Shown here piece by piece: positions 19,011 to 29,216 of a stretch of DNA of 64,000 nucleotides; within the stretch, counting starts at the first letter, position 1; each line of letters begins with the position of its first letter. The stretch is from Yersinia enterocolitica. GTDB taxonomy: Bacteria > Pseudomonadota > Gammaproteobacteria > Enterobacterales > Enterobacteriaceae. The notes under the pieces are model-generated. The model searched no databases, was not told the DNA's origin, and worked only from the letters and a program-made list of their open reading frames with translations. The DNA lies in NCBI GenBank assembly GCA_002082245.2, contig NBTC02000002.1:2294001-2358000 (forward strand), written 5' to 3'. The translations under genes and the position numbers were made by a program.

Positions 19011-20129
19011 TTATGCCTGCTCGCTTTTGCCCACTTGCGCAACTACGTTGGCTTTTTGCGACACAATTGCTGCTTTATGCTGCATACGGTTTTGCATCTG
19101 GTCGATAATCACAGCCACAATAATTACGATACCTTTAATAACCATTTGCCAGAATTCACTGACCCCCATCATCACCAGCCCGTCAGCCAAAATACCGATA
19201 ACAAATGCGCCGATCAGTGTGCCGAGGATGGTGCCACGGCCACCGGCCAGAGAAGTTCCCCCCAATACCACGGCCGCTATCGCATTCATCTCAAAGCCGC
19301 TGCCGTTCGCAGGGTGGCTGGCCACCAATTGAGCGGAAACAATGATCCCGGCAATTGCCGCACAGAAACCGGAAATGGTGTAAACCCAAACTTTGACCTG
19401 CCGGACTTTGACACCAGACAGTTCGGCTGCTCTCTCGTTATCACCGATAGCGTAGACATGGCGACCAAAAGGTAGGCGACGCGCTACATAGGCAATCACC
19501 AGAGCCAAAATGAACATGATCCAGATAGCGATCGGCAAACCCAGTAACGTGCCGGACCCGAGCAGATCAAAACCGGTGTTTCCAAGTTGTGGATTGCCCT
19601 GTAAGCCTGGGAAGGTTTCACCGCCAGAAATCAGCATCGCCGCACCACGAACCACATACATGGTGCCGAGGGTGCAGATAAACGGCGCGACGTTATAGCG
19701 GGTTATGATCCAACCATTGACCGCGCCAATCAGTGCTCCGATGACCAATACCACCGGGACCACCACCCAAACACTGGGGAAAATGGCAATACCAAACATC
19801 GGTAATACAATACCTTGGGTGATCATCCAGCCCGCAATCATGCCGCACAACCCCAAGGTTGCCCCGATAGAGAGGTCAATCCCTGCGGTGATAATGACAA
19901 ACGTGATGCCCAGTGCGAGGAAGGCATTGATAGCGATATGCTTCACCATAATGATCAAGCTGCCTGTCGCCAGAAAGCCCGGTACCATCACGGAGAAGAA
20001 ACCAAGAATCAAAAACAGGGCAATAAAGGTGCGCATCTTGAGCAGAAGCAGCAGCATATTTTCCCGTGACCACGACGCGCCACCGGGCCGGTGACTCGCC
20101 AACGCAGTGCCAGTTGTTGCTTTCATCAT
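19011..20129 (-). CDS. sugar ABC transporter permease (RbsC-like)
   Basis: A 372-residue inner-membrane permease of the ribose/xylose class, with about ten membrane segments after a polar N-terminus of some 30 residues. The family motif GDNERAAELSGVKVRQVKVWVY and AAVVLGGTSLAGGRG are present. It overlaps the ATPase gene by four bases. One permease gene serves the transporter, presumably as a homodimer. Confidence 0.9.
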   Translation of the reverse strand: MMKATTGTALASHRPGGASWSRENMLLLLLKMRTFIALFLILGFFSVMVPGFLATGSLIIMVKHIAINAFLALGITFVIITAGIDLSIGATLGLCGMIAGWMITQGIVLPMFGIAIFPSVWVVVPVVLVIGALIGAVNGWIITRYNVAPFICTLGTMYVVRGAAMLISGGETFPGLQGNPQLGNTGFDLLGSGTLLGLPIAIWIMFILALVIAYVARRLPFGRHVYAIGDNERAAELSGVKVRQVKVWVYTISGFCAAIAGIIVSAQLVASHPANGSGFEMNAIAAVVLGGTSLAGGRGTILGTLIGAFVIGILADGLVMMGVSEFWQMVIKGIVIIVAVIIDQMQNRMQHKAAIVSQKANVVAQVGKSEQA

Positions 20130-21649
20130 TCGAACCCTTGTGCACTTGCCGTAACCAATGCCGATTCACTGGCCGACTGACGGGATAAGTTCGCGGTCAG
20201 CTTGCCATTCGACATCACCAGTATGCGGTCAGATACCGCCATGATCTCTTTCAGATCAGAGGTTGAGAACAAAATACCAATCCCCTGCTCAGAGAGTTTC
20301 ACCATCATTTCAAACACATCAGCTTTCGCACCGACATCAATGCCTCGCGTTGGCTCATCCAACAGCAAAATGTTTGGACTGGTCAGTAATGAGCGCCCTA
20401 TCACCACCTTTTGCTGATTACCGCCACTGAGAGCCTGAATCTCTACTTCCGGTGAAGAGACTTTGATCGACAAATCCCCGATAACCGATGCCACCACTTG
20501 TGACTCACTCTCTTGCCAGATAGTGAAGCTGTGTTTTAACCGACGCCATAAGCTGGAAATGGTCAGGTTATTGGCCACCGATGACACAGGGAAAATACCG
20601 GTTTTTTTACGGTCTTCCGGTACCAGGCTCATTCCCAGACGAATGCGCTCTGCGGTTGAGGTCTTGGCATTAATCGACGTGCCATTGAGCCGGATAGTGC
20701 CAAGATAGCTCTGCTGCGTGCCCAGCAAACATTCAAACAATTCGGTACGACCGGCCCCCATCAACCCATAGATGCCGACAATTTCACCCGCCCGCACTTG
20801 CAATGAGACCTGATTCACTACCGTGTTGCCGGATTCATTGATTAACGTGACGTTATCAACCTCCATCATCGGCGCACCAAATGTACGGTCCGGGTGAAGA
20901 AAACTGGAAACCGGGTCACTGCCCAGCATTTCACGCACAATCCACGGTACATCAATATCTTTTACCGCAGCTTCAGCCTGAAAACGGCCATCACGCAAAA
21001 TAGTGATGTAGTCACCAATCGCCATCAACTCTTCCAAACGATGTGAGATGTAGACGATGGAAACACCCTGTCGCGTCAGTTCGCGAATAACCCGAAACAG
21101 GATATCAACTTCGGTTTTACTCAACGCCGACGTCGGCTCATCCAGAATCAGAATATCCGCCTGTTCTGCCAGTGCTTTGGCGATTTCAATCAATTGCTGT
21201 TGGCCTACTTTCAGGTTTGATACCATTTCTTTCGGCGAAATAACCTGATCAAGACGCACCATTAACTGTTCAGCAATCAGCTCCTGCGCTGCCTGATTAA
21301 TGGGTTTCAAGCCTTGCTGAATCTCACGCCCCAGAAAGATGTTTTCCGCAACATTGAGGTTTTCCGACAGGTTCAGCTCCTGATGAACCATGCCAATACC
21401 CAGCGCCGCAGCCTCACGAGTATTGGCAATACTCACCGCGTTACCATTCAGGTAGATTTGGCCGGATGTTTGTTGCTGTACCCCAGCCAAGATCTTCATT
21501 AAGGTAGATTTTCCGGCGCCATTTTCGCCGATAATCACATTCACTTTGCCGCGATAAACGTTATAACTGACGGCATCTAGCGCCAATGTGCCAGGAAAAC
21601 GCATTGAAATGTCCTCAGCACGCATGACGATGTCAGGTCTGTGATCCAT
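20126..21649 (-). CDS. sugar ABC transporter ATPase (RbsA-like)
   Basis: A 507-residue double ATPase. First domain: Walker A GENGAGKST, signature-like LKVGQQQLIEIAKALA and Walker B DILILDEPTSAL. Second domain: degenerate Walker A GLMGAGRTE and LSGGNQQKVVIGRSLL with LLLDEPTRGIDVG. This is the usual RbsA/XylG pattern. Its start abuts the DUF2291 lipoprotein stop. Confidence 0.93.
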   Translation of the reverse strand: MDHRPDIVMRAEDISMRFPGTLALDAVSYNVYRGKVNVIIGENGAGKSTLMKILAGVQQQTSGQIYLNGNAVSIANTREAAALGIGMVHQELNLSENLNVAENIFLGREIQQGLKPINQAAQELIAEQLMVRLDQVISPKEMVSNLKVGQQQLIEIAKALAEQADILILDEPTSALSKTEVDILFRVIRELTRQGVSIVYISHRLEELMAIGDYITILRDGRFQAEAAVKDIDVPWIVREMLGSDPVSSFLHPDRTFGAPMMEVDNVTLINESGNTVVNQVSLQVRAGEIVGIYGLMGAGRTELFECLLGTQQSYLGTIRLNGTSINAKTSTAERIRLGMSLVPEDRKKTGIFPVSSVANNLTISSLWRRLKHSFTIWQESESQVVASVIGDLSIKVSSPEVEIQALSGGNQQKVVIGRSLLTSPNILLLDEPTRGIDVGAKADVFEMMVKLSEQGIGILFSTSDLKEIMAVSDRILVMSNGKLTANLSRQSASESALVTASAQGFE

Positions 21650-22266
21650 TAGTGGCTCTCCTTATTCAAACTGAGCGGCACACCATTGCTCAGACCGGTA
21701 GGGGTGAGTGTCACCGCTGCCAATACCTCGACTTGCTGCCCGACCCAACTGGCATCGGGTTTTGCCACATCCTGCAAAGCACGCTTGCTTAATGCTTTAG
21801 AGAGCTGGGCGTATTGCACCTGATTTTTAAAATCTTCGAAGCGGATAAACGTTGATGCATCACGAATGGCATTACCTTTGACGATTGGCCCCACTTGCAG
21901 CACTTGTTCATCACCGTCAATGGCCAAACGAATCAACCCTTCCCGCCCTTCTGTGTCTACCGCCACCACTTTGCCGTTAAAACGAACAAAACGACTTTGG
22001 CTATTTTTCCCTGCTGCTGGCTGACTTTGTTGCTGCTTTACCTGCTGCCAACTGAGCGCATTGCTATTGGCAAACGGCATAACTTTACTCACCCAAATGG
22101 TGGAGGCGACTTTGTCCGGTGGCTGGTTATAGTCACTGACCACCGCGTTAGGATCGACTGGCAGAATCGGTTTACCGTTTTCATCCAAATCAACCACGGT
22201 ACAAGCCACCAGCACCGTACTGATAACCAACAAACCGCCTGCTTTCGATAAGGCACTGAACCACAT
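21649..22266 (-). CDS. DUF2291 lipoprotein of the sugar importer
   Basis: A 205-residue exported lipoprotein: hydrophobic signal with lipobox LVAC near residue 21. The rest resembles DUF2291, a family repeatedly found beside RbsABC-like transporters (for example in erythritol-type loci), role unknown. It lies between the binding protein and the ATPase, overlapping the ATPase start by one base, so it probably takes part in uptake. Confidence 0.75.
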   Translation of the reverse strand: MWFSALSKAGGLLVISTVLVACTVVDLDENGKPILPVDPNAVVSDYNQPPDKVASTIWVSKVMPFANSNALSWQQVKQQQSQPAAGKNSQSRFVRFNGKVVAVDTEGREGLIRLAIDGDEQVLQVGPIVKGNAIRDASTFIRFEDFKNQVQYAQLSKALSKRALQDVAKPDASWVGQQVEVLAAVTLTPTGLSNGVPLSLNKESH

Positions 22267-22282
22267 ACTGCCTCCTGTCAGG

Positions 22283-22300
22283 AGGGGCGATTACGCCCCT
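22283..22300. terminator. stem-loop after the binding-protein gene
   Basis: Perfect AGGGGCG-ATTA-CGCCCCT hairpin between the binding-protein gene and the lipoprotein gene. Such hairpins after binding-protein genes usually raise the binding protein's share by partial termination or 3' protection; no T-run is present. Confidence 0.55.
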
Positions 22301-22358
22301 CATTCTTAAACCATGGTTTTAATAACCGGTGATTATAAGATGGGTGTTTCAGTCGCGA

Positions 22359-23408
<1,050 letters not shown>

Positions 23409-23536
23409 TCACAAATTAGTCAAAAAGAGAGTTAAAAGATAAGTGAGAAATTACATATTAGGGAAAAGCAATTTAGCCCTTGGCACAGAACAAAAACGAG
23501 CATATGCTAAGGCATAGGCCAAGAAACAAGGAGTAA

Positions 23537-23803
23537 ATGATGGATAGAGTTGCGAAGTTATTTAAAAATGGTAGAAATCAGGCAGTTAGGTTACCCGTTG
23601 AGTTCGAGTTTGATACTGATCAAGTCTATATTCGCCGTGACGAAAATGGAAATATAATCTTATCGAAGCAACCAGCTAAACCGGATGACTGGAGCCAACT
23701 GCTTCAGTTAATCAATAAAACACGCGTACCTGCTGATTTCTTGAGTATCAATGAACGTCAGCAAGGTACAGCAAACCGTGACCCATTCGACGGGATAAAG
23801 TAG
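23537..23803 (+). CDS. vapB: VapB-type antitoxin
   Basis: An 88-residue antitoxin with an N-terminal SpoVT/AbrB-like DNA-binding fold (VAKLFKNGRNQAVRLPVEFEFD) and a flexible C-terminal tail that would wrap the toxin. It precedes the PIN toxin by four bases. An AAGGAG ribosome site lies upstream; the ATG three bases later (23540) is an equally good start. As in other VapBC pairs, the complex probably represses its own promoter in the 155-base upstream gap. Confidence 0.88.
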   Translation: MMDRVAKLFKNGRNQAVRLPVEFEFDTDQVYIRRDENGNIILSKQPAKPDDWSQLLQLINKTRVPADFLSINERQQGTANRDPFDGIK

Positions 23804-23807
23804 CGCC

Positions 23808-24209
23808 ATGTATATGCTTGATACCAATACAGTGAGCCATTTATTTCGACGTCATCCTAATGTTTTGCTCAGCATACAGCACGTGAAACCTTCTGATGTC
23901 TGTATTTCCAGTATTACAGAAGCTGAATTGCTCTACGGAGTAGCAAAACGTCAAAACAAAGCGCTAAAAACGATGGTAGCAGCCTTTCTGGACTCGGTAA
24001 CCCTGCAAGCGTGGGATAGCGAAGCTGCAGAATGCTATGGCAAACTACGTGCAAAAATGGAAAAAAAGGGACATATCATGGGAGCTCTAGATCAATTAAT
24101 TGCAGCCCATGCACTCAGCCTTGGAGCCATTTTGGTGACAAACGACAAAGCTTTTTCAATGGCTACAGCCCTCCTAATAGAAGACTGGACCAAAGAAAGC
24201 CAGTGTTAA
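23808..24209 (+). CDS. vapC: VapC-type PIN-domain toxin
   Basis: A 133-residue PIN endonuclease. The acidic metal-binding residues are in place: YMLDTNT near the start (D5), SITEAELLYG, GALDQLIAAHA and VTNDKAF. Enterobacterial VapC enzymes cleave initiator tRNA; this activity is inferred from family. Intact antitoxin upstream. The pair sits between two metabolic modules of opposite orientation. Confidence 0.9.
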   Translation: MYMLDTNTVSHLFRRHPNVLLSIQHVKPSDVCISSITEAELLYGVAKRQNKALKTMVAAFLDSVTLQAWDSEAAECYGKLRAKMEKKGHIMGALDQLIAAHALSLGAILVTNDKAFSMATALLIEDWTKESQC

Positions 24210-24260
24210 TATACTGAAAATAATATCTATATTAATAACAAGGCTATATTTTCTTAATAC

Positions 24261-24881
24261 TCAGCGATATAACTCAATCACCGCAGGCGTCACCTGTAAT
24301 TCGTGTTGCCAGTGGGTCAATGTCAGGGTCGTTAACTCAGCTAGCCCCTGATAAAACGGGTGTCTGGCATCAGATTGCAGCAAGGCGAGGTAACGATACC
24401 CCCACGGCAACAGGTGCTCTGCCAGTAAAACCGGTAAATCCGCTGGTTGATGTTCTGCCAGCCAGGCGGCCATCATCAGCAATAAGCCGAAATGATCCTC
24501 TGGCTCTTGCTGCTCCAGTGTCACCTCCACTTGCTGCTGCGCCATCCAATCACGCAGTTTGAGCGTCGAGTCGCCAAACAGGACATTTTCTTTATCCAGA
24601 TAAACCGATCCCCACGGGGGAGCGGGCAGTGCATATGGGCCAATAAACAGCCGCTGCCAAGCCTCTTCCAGGGTTTCATCTGACTTGTCTTGCGCCAATA
24701 AAGCGGCAATGGGCATTAGTTGAGTTTCCAGGCCATAAGGCCACTGGGCTACCCACTCATCGCTGCTGAGTTGCGCCACAATATCACCGCACGCCGGACT
24801 GTCCGGTTCACAATAAAACAGCGCACCCAATACGTGGCCAGTCAGCGCAATTTGTTGATAAGTCATATTGTTTTCAACCAT
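24261..24881 (-). CDS. dmsD: DmsD/TorD-family Tat proofreading chaperone
   Basis: A 206-residue all-helical chaperone of the TorD/DmsD family (VLGALFYCEPDSPACGDIVA near the start; ALPAPPWGSVYLDKENVLFG and EPEDHFGLLLMMAAWLAEH further on, the segment with the conserved E-x-x-D-H). It binds the twin-arginine signal of DmsA and holds it until the molybdenum cofactor is in. It follows dmsC in the same direction; a GAGGTAAC site precedes the ATG. Confidence 0.88.
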   Translation of the reverse strand: MVENNMTYQQIALTGHVLGALFYCEPDSPACGDIVAQLSSDEWVAQWPYGLETQLMPIAALLAQDKSDETLEEAWQRLFIGPYALPAPPWGSVYLDKENVLFGDSTLKLRDWMAQQQVEVTLEQQEPEDHFGLLLMMAAWLAEHQPADLPVLLAEHLLPWGYRYLALLQSDARHPFYQGLAELTTLTLTHWQHELQVTPAVIELYR

Positions 24882-24995
24882 TTTGTTACCTCAGGAGCGC
24901 GATCAATTCGCCATCAAACGGGTGAAGCATTGCGAACAAAGCCACGTTGGACGTAAACCCAGCATGGGCTTTGCTCAGTCGCCATCAGGCTATAT

Positions 24996-25856
24996 TTAAC
25001 CTCCGATTGCCATTCCGACTGTCATATGCAACCCGTAAAACACGCCACGGCCAATTAGCTCACCCGCAAAGATAAGCAGCATAGCGAAGACCATGCCGAG
25101 CGTCGTCGGTGTGCGGCCTCTGATTAACGGACAAATCCAGCAACCCAGCCCCAGAACCAGTAGCACCAAACGCCATACCATCAGTGTGCCATAGTGGGGA
25201 ATAAGCTCTGAAGCTTGCTGTACCGAGCTGTAAATCGTCGACAAACTGGCCGCCTGCATAATGACACTGGCAATACTGATAATCAGTGCCAATACACTGA
25301 TCATCGGTAGTTGCAGCATCATTCGCCCATTAATCCCGGCCAGTTGTAACAACAAATAACCCAACATCGGGCCGCCAATCAAGGTGGTAAGAACAAAACC
25401 TAGCGGAGTATAGAGGTTGTCCCAAGTAGGAACAGTATCAATGGAATAGACTCGACACATGGCATAGACAAATACCACGCCCAGCACCATGGCGACCACT
25501 AGCCAGACTTTGCCGAGTACCGCTGGCATTTTACCCAATACGGCCAACAACCAGTAAAAACCTGCCACCGCAAAGAACAGTGAACCGGCGGCTATTTCAT
25601 TACTGAGCGCCGACTCGCCAATGCGGCTTAATGAATTGAATGCTCGCATTGGCGAGCCTAAATGCAGTGTCGAGGCGATAAAAGCCAGTGCCATCAGCAC
25701 CCACAGTACCAACATGCTGCGGTGAATTCGCTGTTGCTGCCCGTGACTCAAACCACCGAATATCAGCGCCAGCCCCAGCACTATAAAGCCGCCGACCACG
25801 CACTGCCCCAGTACCGTAAAGACCATTAGTGGCCATTCATGCAATCCCATGCCCAT
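24996..25856 (-). CDS. dmsC: DMSO reductase membrane anchor DmsC
   Basis: 286 residues, eight membrane segments, matching the length of E. coli DmsC (287). It anchors DmsAB and oxidises menaquinol. The start at 25856 gives MGMGLHEWPLMVFTVLGQ, which aligns with the E. coli N-terminus, and has GGAGGT five to six bases upstream within the end of dmsB; a longer in-frame start at 25919 would lie inside dmsB. Two bases separate the ATG from the dmsB stop. Confidence 0.95.
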   Translation of the reverse strand: MGMGLHEWPLMVFTVLGQCVVGGFIVLGLALIFGGLSHGQQQRIHRSMLVLWVLMALAFIASTLHLGSPMRAFNSLSRIGESALSNEIAAGSLFFAVAGFYWLLAVLGKMPAVLGKVWLVVAMVLGVVFVYAMCRVYSIDTVPTWDNLYTPLGFVLTTLIGGPMLGYLLLQLAGINGRMMLQLPMISVLALIISIASVIMQAASLSTIYSSVQQASELIPHYGTLMVWRLVLLVLGLGCWICPLIRGRTPTTLGMVFAMLLIFAGELIGRGVFYGLHMTVGMAIGG

Positions 25857-25857
25857 A

Positions 25858-26475
25858 TTATACCTCCTTCGGATTTGCCAGATGACCGGTGGTATCTCTG
25901 ACCGGACGGCTGTTGGCATTAGGTTTCACTACGATATTCGGCAGCGTGAAATGGGCTGCTGGCAATGGTGCGACTTCGGCCAAATCACCGTATTTCTCGC
26001 GTAATTCATCAATAGGGGCCATATCCAGTGCCCGCAGTGGGCAAGAATCGACACAAATCGGTTTCTTACCGGCAGCGACTCTTTCATAGCAGCCGTCACA
26101 CTTGGTCATATGCCCTTTTGCTTCGTCATATTGCGGCGCACCGTATGGGCATGCCATATGGCAATAGCGGCAACCGATGCAAATGTCTTCGTTTACCACA
26201 ACGAAACCATCATCACGCTTATGCATTGCGCCACTCGGACATACTTTGGTACAGGCGGGATCACTACAGTGATTACAGGCGATAGAGAGATAGTAAGCGA
26301 ACACATTTTGGTGCCATGCGCCGTTATCTTGCTGCCAATCCCCACCGGCATATTCGTAGATACGCCGGAAGCTGACATCGGTAGACAAGTTTTTGAAATC
26401 CTTGCAAGCCAACTCGCAAGTTTTGCACCCAGTGCAACGGCTGGAGTCGATGTAAAAACCATATTGCGTTGTCAT
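25858..26475 (-). CDS. dmsB: DMSO reductase iron-sulfur subunit DmsB
   Basis: 205 residues with four ferredoxin-type clusters of cysteines (CTGCKTCELAC, CNHCSDPACTKVC, CIGCRYCHMAC, CDGCYERV...CVDSCP), which pass electrons from DmsC to DmsA. Length and motifs match E. coli DmsB. Located between dmsA and dmsC. Confidence 0.97.
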   Translation of the reverse strand: MTTQYGFYIDSSRCTGCKTCELACKDFKNLSTDVSFRRIYEYAGGDWQQDNGAWHQNVFAYYLSIACNHCSDPACTKVCPSGAMHKRDDGFVVVNEDICIGCRYCHMACPYGAPQYDEAKGHMTKCDGCYERVAAGKKPICVDSCPLRALDMAPIDELREKYGDLAEVAPLPAAHFTLPNIVVKPNANSRPVRDTTGHLANPKEV

Positions 26476-26486
26476 CAGTCAGCTCC

Positions 26487-28931
26487 TTATGCCTTGGTAA
26501 CTTGAACGAGGTTGGTATGGGATGGATTCCCTTTCGCCAACGGAGAAGGTCGCTGAGTGGTCAATACGTTAATACTGCCCGCGCGATCAATGCGTTTCTC
26601 ATCTGGGCTATACCATGCCCCCTCACCCAGTGCCACAACCCCCGGCATCATGCGCGGCGTGACTTTGGCGTTAATCTGAACTTCGCCTCGGCCATTGAAA
26701 ATACGCACCATATCGCCATTTTTGATCTCACGCTCGCGGGCATCCATTGGGTTAATCCACATCTCCTGACGGCAGGACGCTTTTAAAACATCGACGTTGC
26801 CGTAGGTGGAGTGGGTTCTGGCTTTGTAGTGGAAACCCGTTAACTGTAATGGATACTGCTGATTGAGCGGGTCATCGTAGCTTTCAAAACCTGCGGCATA
26901 GACCGGCAGCGGATCGATAACATCGTCTTGTTGCAGTTCCCACGTGGCGGCAATTTGTGCCAGTTCGGCAGAGTAAATCTCAATTTTTCCCGATGGTGTG
27001 GTTAACGGATTGGCAATAGGGTCTGCGCGGAACGCTTTATAGGCAACATGATGCCCCGCCGGATCGCGTTTTTTAAAGATACCCTGTTCGCGGAACGCCT
27101 CAAAAGAAGGCAGTTCAGGAATGGCCTGTTGCGATTGTTGGTAGAGATGACGCAACCACTCTTCTTGCGTGCGCCCTTCGGTAAATTGCTGCTCCACCCC
27201 CATGCGTTTTGCCAGTTCAGTGGTCATTTCATAGATATTTTTGCATTCAAAACGCGGTTTGATGACTTGATCGGCAAAAATCACATACGCCATATTGCCG
27301 CTGGAAGCGTCAAGGCAGAAGTCCATCTGCTCAGAGGCGGTACAGTCAGGCAGGATGATATCGGCGTATTTGGCTGACGAAGTCATGTGATTATCGATAA
27401 CCACCACCATTTCACATTTTTTATCATCTTGCAGAATGTCGTGGGTACGGTTGATTTCTGAATGCTGATTAATCAAACAGTTACTGGCGTAATTCCAGAT
27501 AAACTTGATCGGTACATCCAGCTTATCTTTACCGCGCACACCATCACGGGTAGCGGTCATTTCTGGCCCGCGCTCAATCGCGTCAGTCCACAGGAACATC
27601 GAGATACTGGTTTTAACTGGGTTTTCCAGTGTTGGCATGCGGACAAACGGCAAACCGTAAGAGCCTTCGCGGGCACCTGAATTACCGCCATTAATGCCAA
27701 CGTTCCCCGTCAGGATAGCCAACATGGCAATGGCCCGACTGGTATTTTCGCCGTTGGAATGGCGCTGCGGCCCCCACCCTTGCGCAATATAAGCCGGTTT
27801 CACCGACCCTATTTCACGCCCCAGTTTAATGATTCTTGCGGCTGGAACACCGGTGATGGCTTGCGCCCATTGTGGTGTTTTGGCGGTTTCATCTGCACCC
27901 TGCCCTAAAATATAGGCTTTGTAGTGGCTATTTTTTGGCGCATCTGCCGGCAAGGTTTTCTCATCATAACCGACACAATATTTATCGAGGAACGGCTGAT
28001 CGACCAGATTCTCGCTAATCATCACATAGGCCAAGGCCGATGCCAGTGCCGCATCGGTACCGGGCCGCAGCGGGATCCATTCATCTTCCCGACCTGCTGC
28101 GGTATCGGTATAGCGTGGATCAATCACTATCATCTTGGCATCGGATTTCTCCCGCGCTTGCTCCAGATAGTAGGTGACCCCACCACCACTCATGCGCGTT
28201 TCAGCCGGATTGTTACCAAACAGCACCACCAGCTTGCTGTTTTCGATATCGGACGGGCTGTTACCATCAGCCCAGCCACCATAAGTGTAATTCAGGCCAG
28301 CAGCGATTTGCGCAGTACTGTAGTCACCATAATGATTAAGGTAGCCACCACAGCAATTCATCAGCCGCGCCAATAGCGTCGATCCCGGTGGCCATGAGCG
28401 GGTCATGGTGCCACCTAAAGTGCCGGTGCCGTAATTCAGATAGATAGCTTCGTTACCATATTCCTTAATGATACTTTGCATGCTGCCCGCAAGGGTGTCG
28501 AATGCCTCTTCCCATGAGATGCGCTTGAATTTGCCTTCCCCACGCGCGCCAATACGCTTCATTGGGTATTTCAGACGGTCAGGGTTGTATACCCGGCGGC
28601 GCATGGAGCGGCCACGCAAACAGGCACGCACCTGATGCAAGCCATCAAAATCATCATTGCCAGTGTTGTCGGTTTCGACATATTTGATTTCGCCATCAAC
28701 GACATGCATACGTAGCGGGCAGCGGCTACCGCAGTTGACAGTACAAGCACTCCAGATCACTTTGTCATCATTGAGCGGATTTATTGCCGATTGCACCGCA
28801 CGGGCGGCGCGGGAGAACGGGAGCGAAAAGGCCCCGGTTGCCATGGCAAGACTGCCGATAAGCGTCGTTTGGACCAGTTTTCGGCGCGTGACTTCTGCCG
28901 TTAATAGCCGGGATTCGTTGGTCTCTTTCAT
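26487..28931 (-). CDS. dmsA: DMSO reductase catalytic subunit DmsA
   Basis: DmsA reduces DMSO, TMAO and related N/S-oxides with a bis-MGD molybdenum cofactor, allowing anaerobic respiration. It has a twin-arginine signal (EVTRRKLVQTTLIGSLAMATG), the N-terminal cysteine motif CTVNCGSRCPLRM, and the molybdopterin domains. Starting at 28931 gives 814 residues, equal to E. coli DmsA, and very high similarity throughout; a GTG/ATG-like extension to 28952 adds seven residues without support. Operon dmsABC, with dmsD behind. Confidence 0.97.
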   Translation of the reverse strand: MKETNESRLLTAEVTRRKLVQTTLIGSLAMATGAFSLPFSRAARAVQSAINPLNDDKVIWSACTVNCGSRCPLRMHVVDGEIKYVETDNTGNDDFDGLHQVRACLRGRSMRRRVYNPDRLKYPMKRIGARGEGKFKRISWEEAFDTLAGSMQSIIKEYGNEAIYLNYGTGTLGGTMTRSWPPGSTLLARLMNCCGGYLNHYGDYSTAQIAAGLNYTYGGWADGNSPSDIENSKLVVLFGNNPAETRMSGGGVTYYLEQAREKSDAKMIVIDPRYTDTAAGREDEWIPLRPGTDAALASALAYVMISENLVDQPFLDKYCVGYDEKTLPADAPKNSHYKAYILGQGADETAKTPQWAQAITGVPAARIIKLGREIGSVKPAYIAQGWGPQRHSNGENTSRAIAMLAILTGNVGINGGNSGAREGSYGLPFVRMPTLENPVKTSISMFLWTDAIERGPEMTATRDGVRGKDKLDVPIKFIWNYASNCLINQHSEINRTHDILQDDKKCEMVVVIDNHMTSSAKYADIILPDCTASEQMDFCLDASSGNMAYVIFADQVIKPRFECKNIYEMTTELAKRMGVEQQFTEGRTQEEWLRHLYQQSQQAIPELPSFEAFREQGIFKKRDPAGHHVAYKAFRADPIANPLTTPSGKIEIYSAELAQIAATWELQQDDVIDPLPVYAAGFESYDDPLNQQYPLQLTGFHYKARTHSTYGNVDVLKASCRQEMWINPMDAREREIKNGDMVRIFNGRGEVQINAKVTPRMMPGVVALGEGAWYSPDEKRIDRAGSINVLTTQRPSPLAKGNPSHTNLVQVTKA

Positions 28932-29151
28932 AAGATTCCCACTTGGTTGCATTCCAGAAAATGGACAACATCTGTGATAGATGAAATCCGATTAATTCAA
29001 AAAAATGAGTAATTCTGCGGGAGAGGTTGTGTCATGAATGAGAGCGCAGTGGCCCAGCTACAGCAGTTATTATAGTTAGGATGATAAACAGTTCTCCCCG
29101 CAGTTATGAGCCTACCTCTTATGGGGAGTGCGGGTGTTGTCTGGTATCAAT

Positions 29152-29185
29152 AAAGCAGTGGGGATTGCCTTCTCCTCACTGCTTT
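29152..29185 (-). terminator. probable fucAO terminator
   Basis: Hairpin AAAGCAGTG...CACTGCTTT just after the fucO stop, followed on the minus strand by the short A/T stretch ATTGATA. T-run weak. Confidence 0.55.
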
Positions 29186-29216
29186 ATGATGAATCTGTGA
29201 CAAATAACCGTTCGGT

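Noticed and set aside
28953..29100. FNR site before dmsA
   Set aside because: Expected from E. coli, but the best match (TTGAATTAATCGG) has the wrong spacing and a poor second half, so it is not listed.
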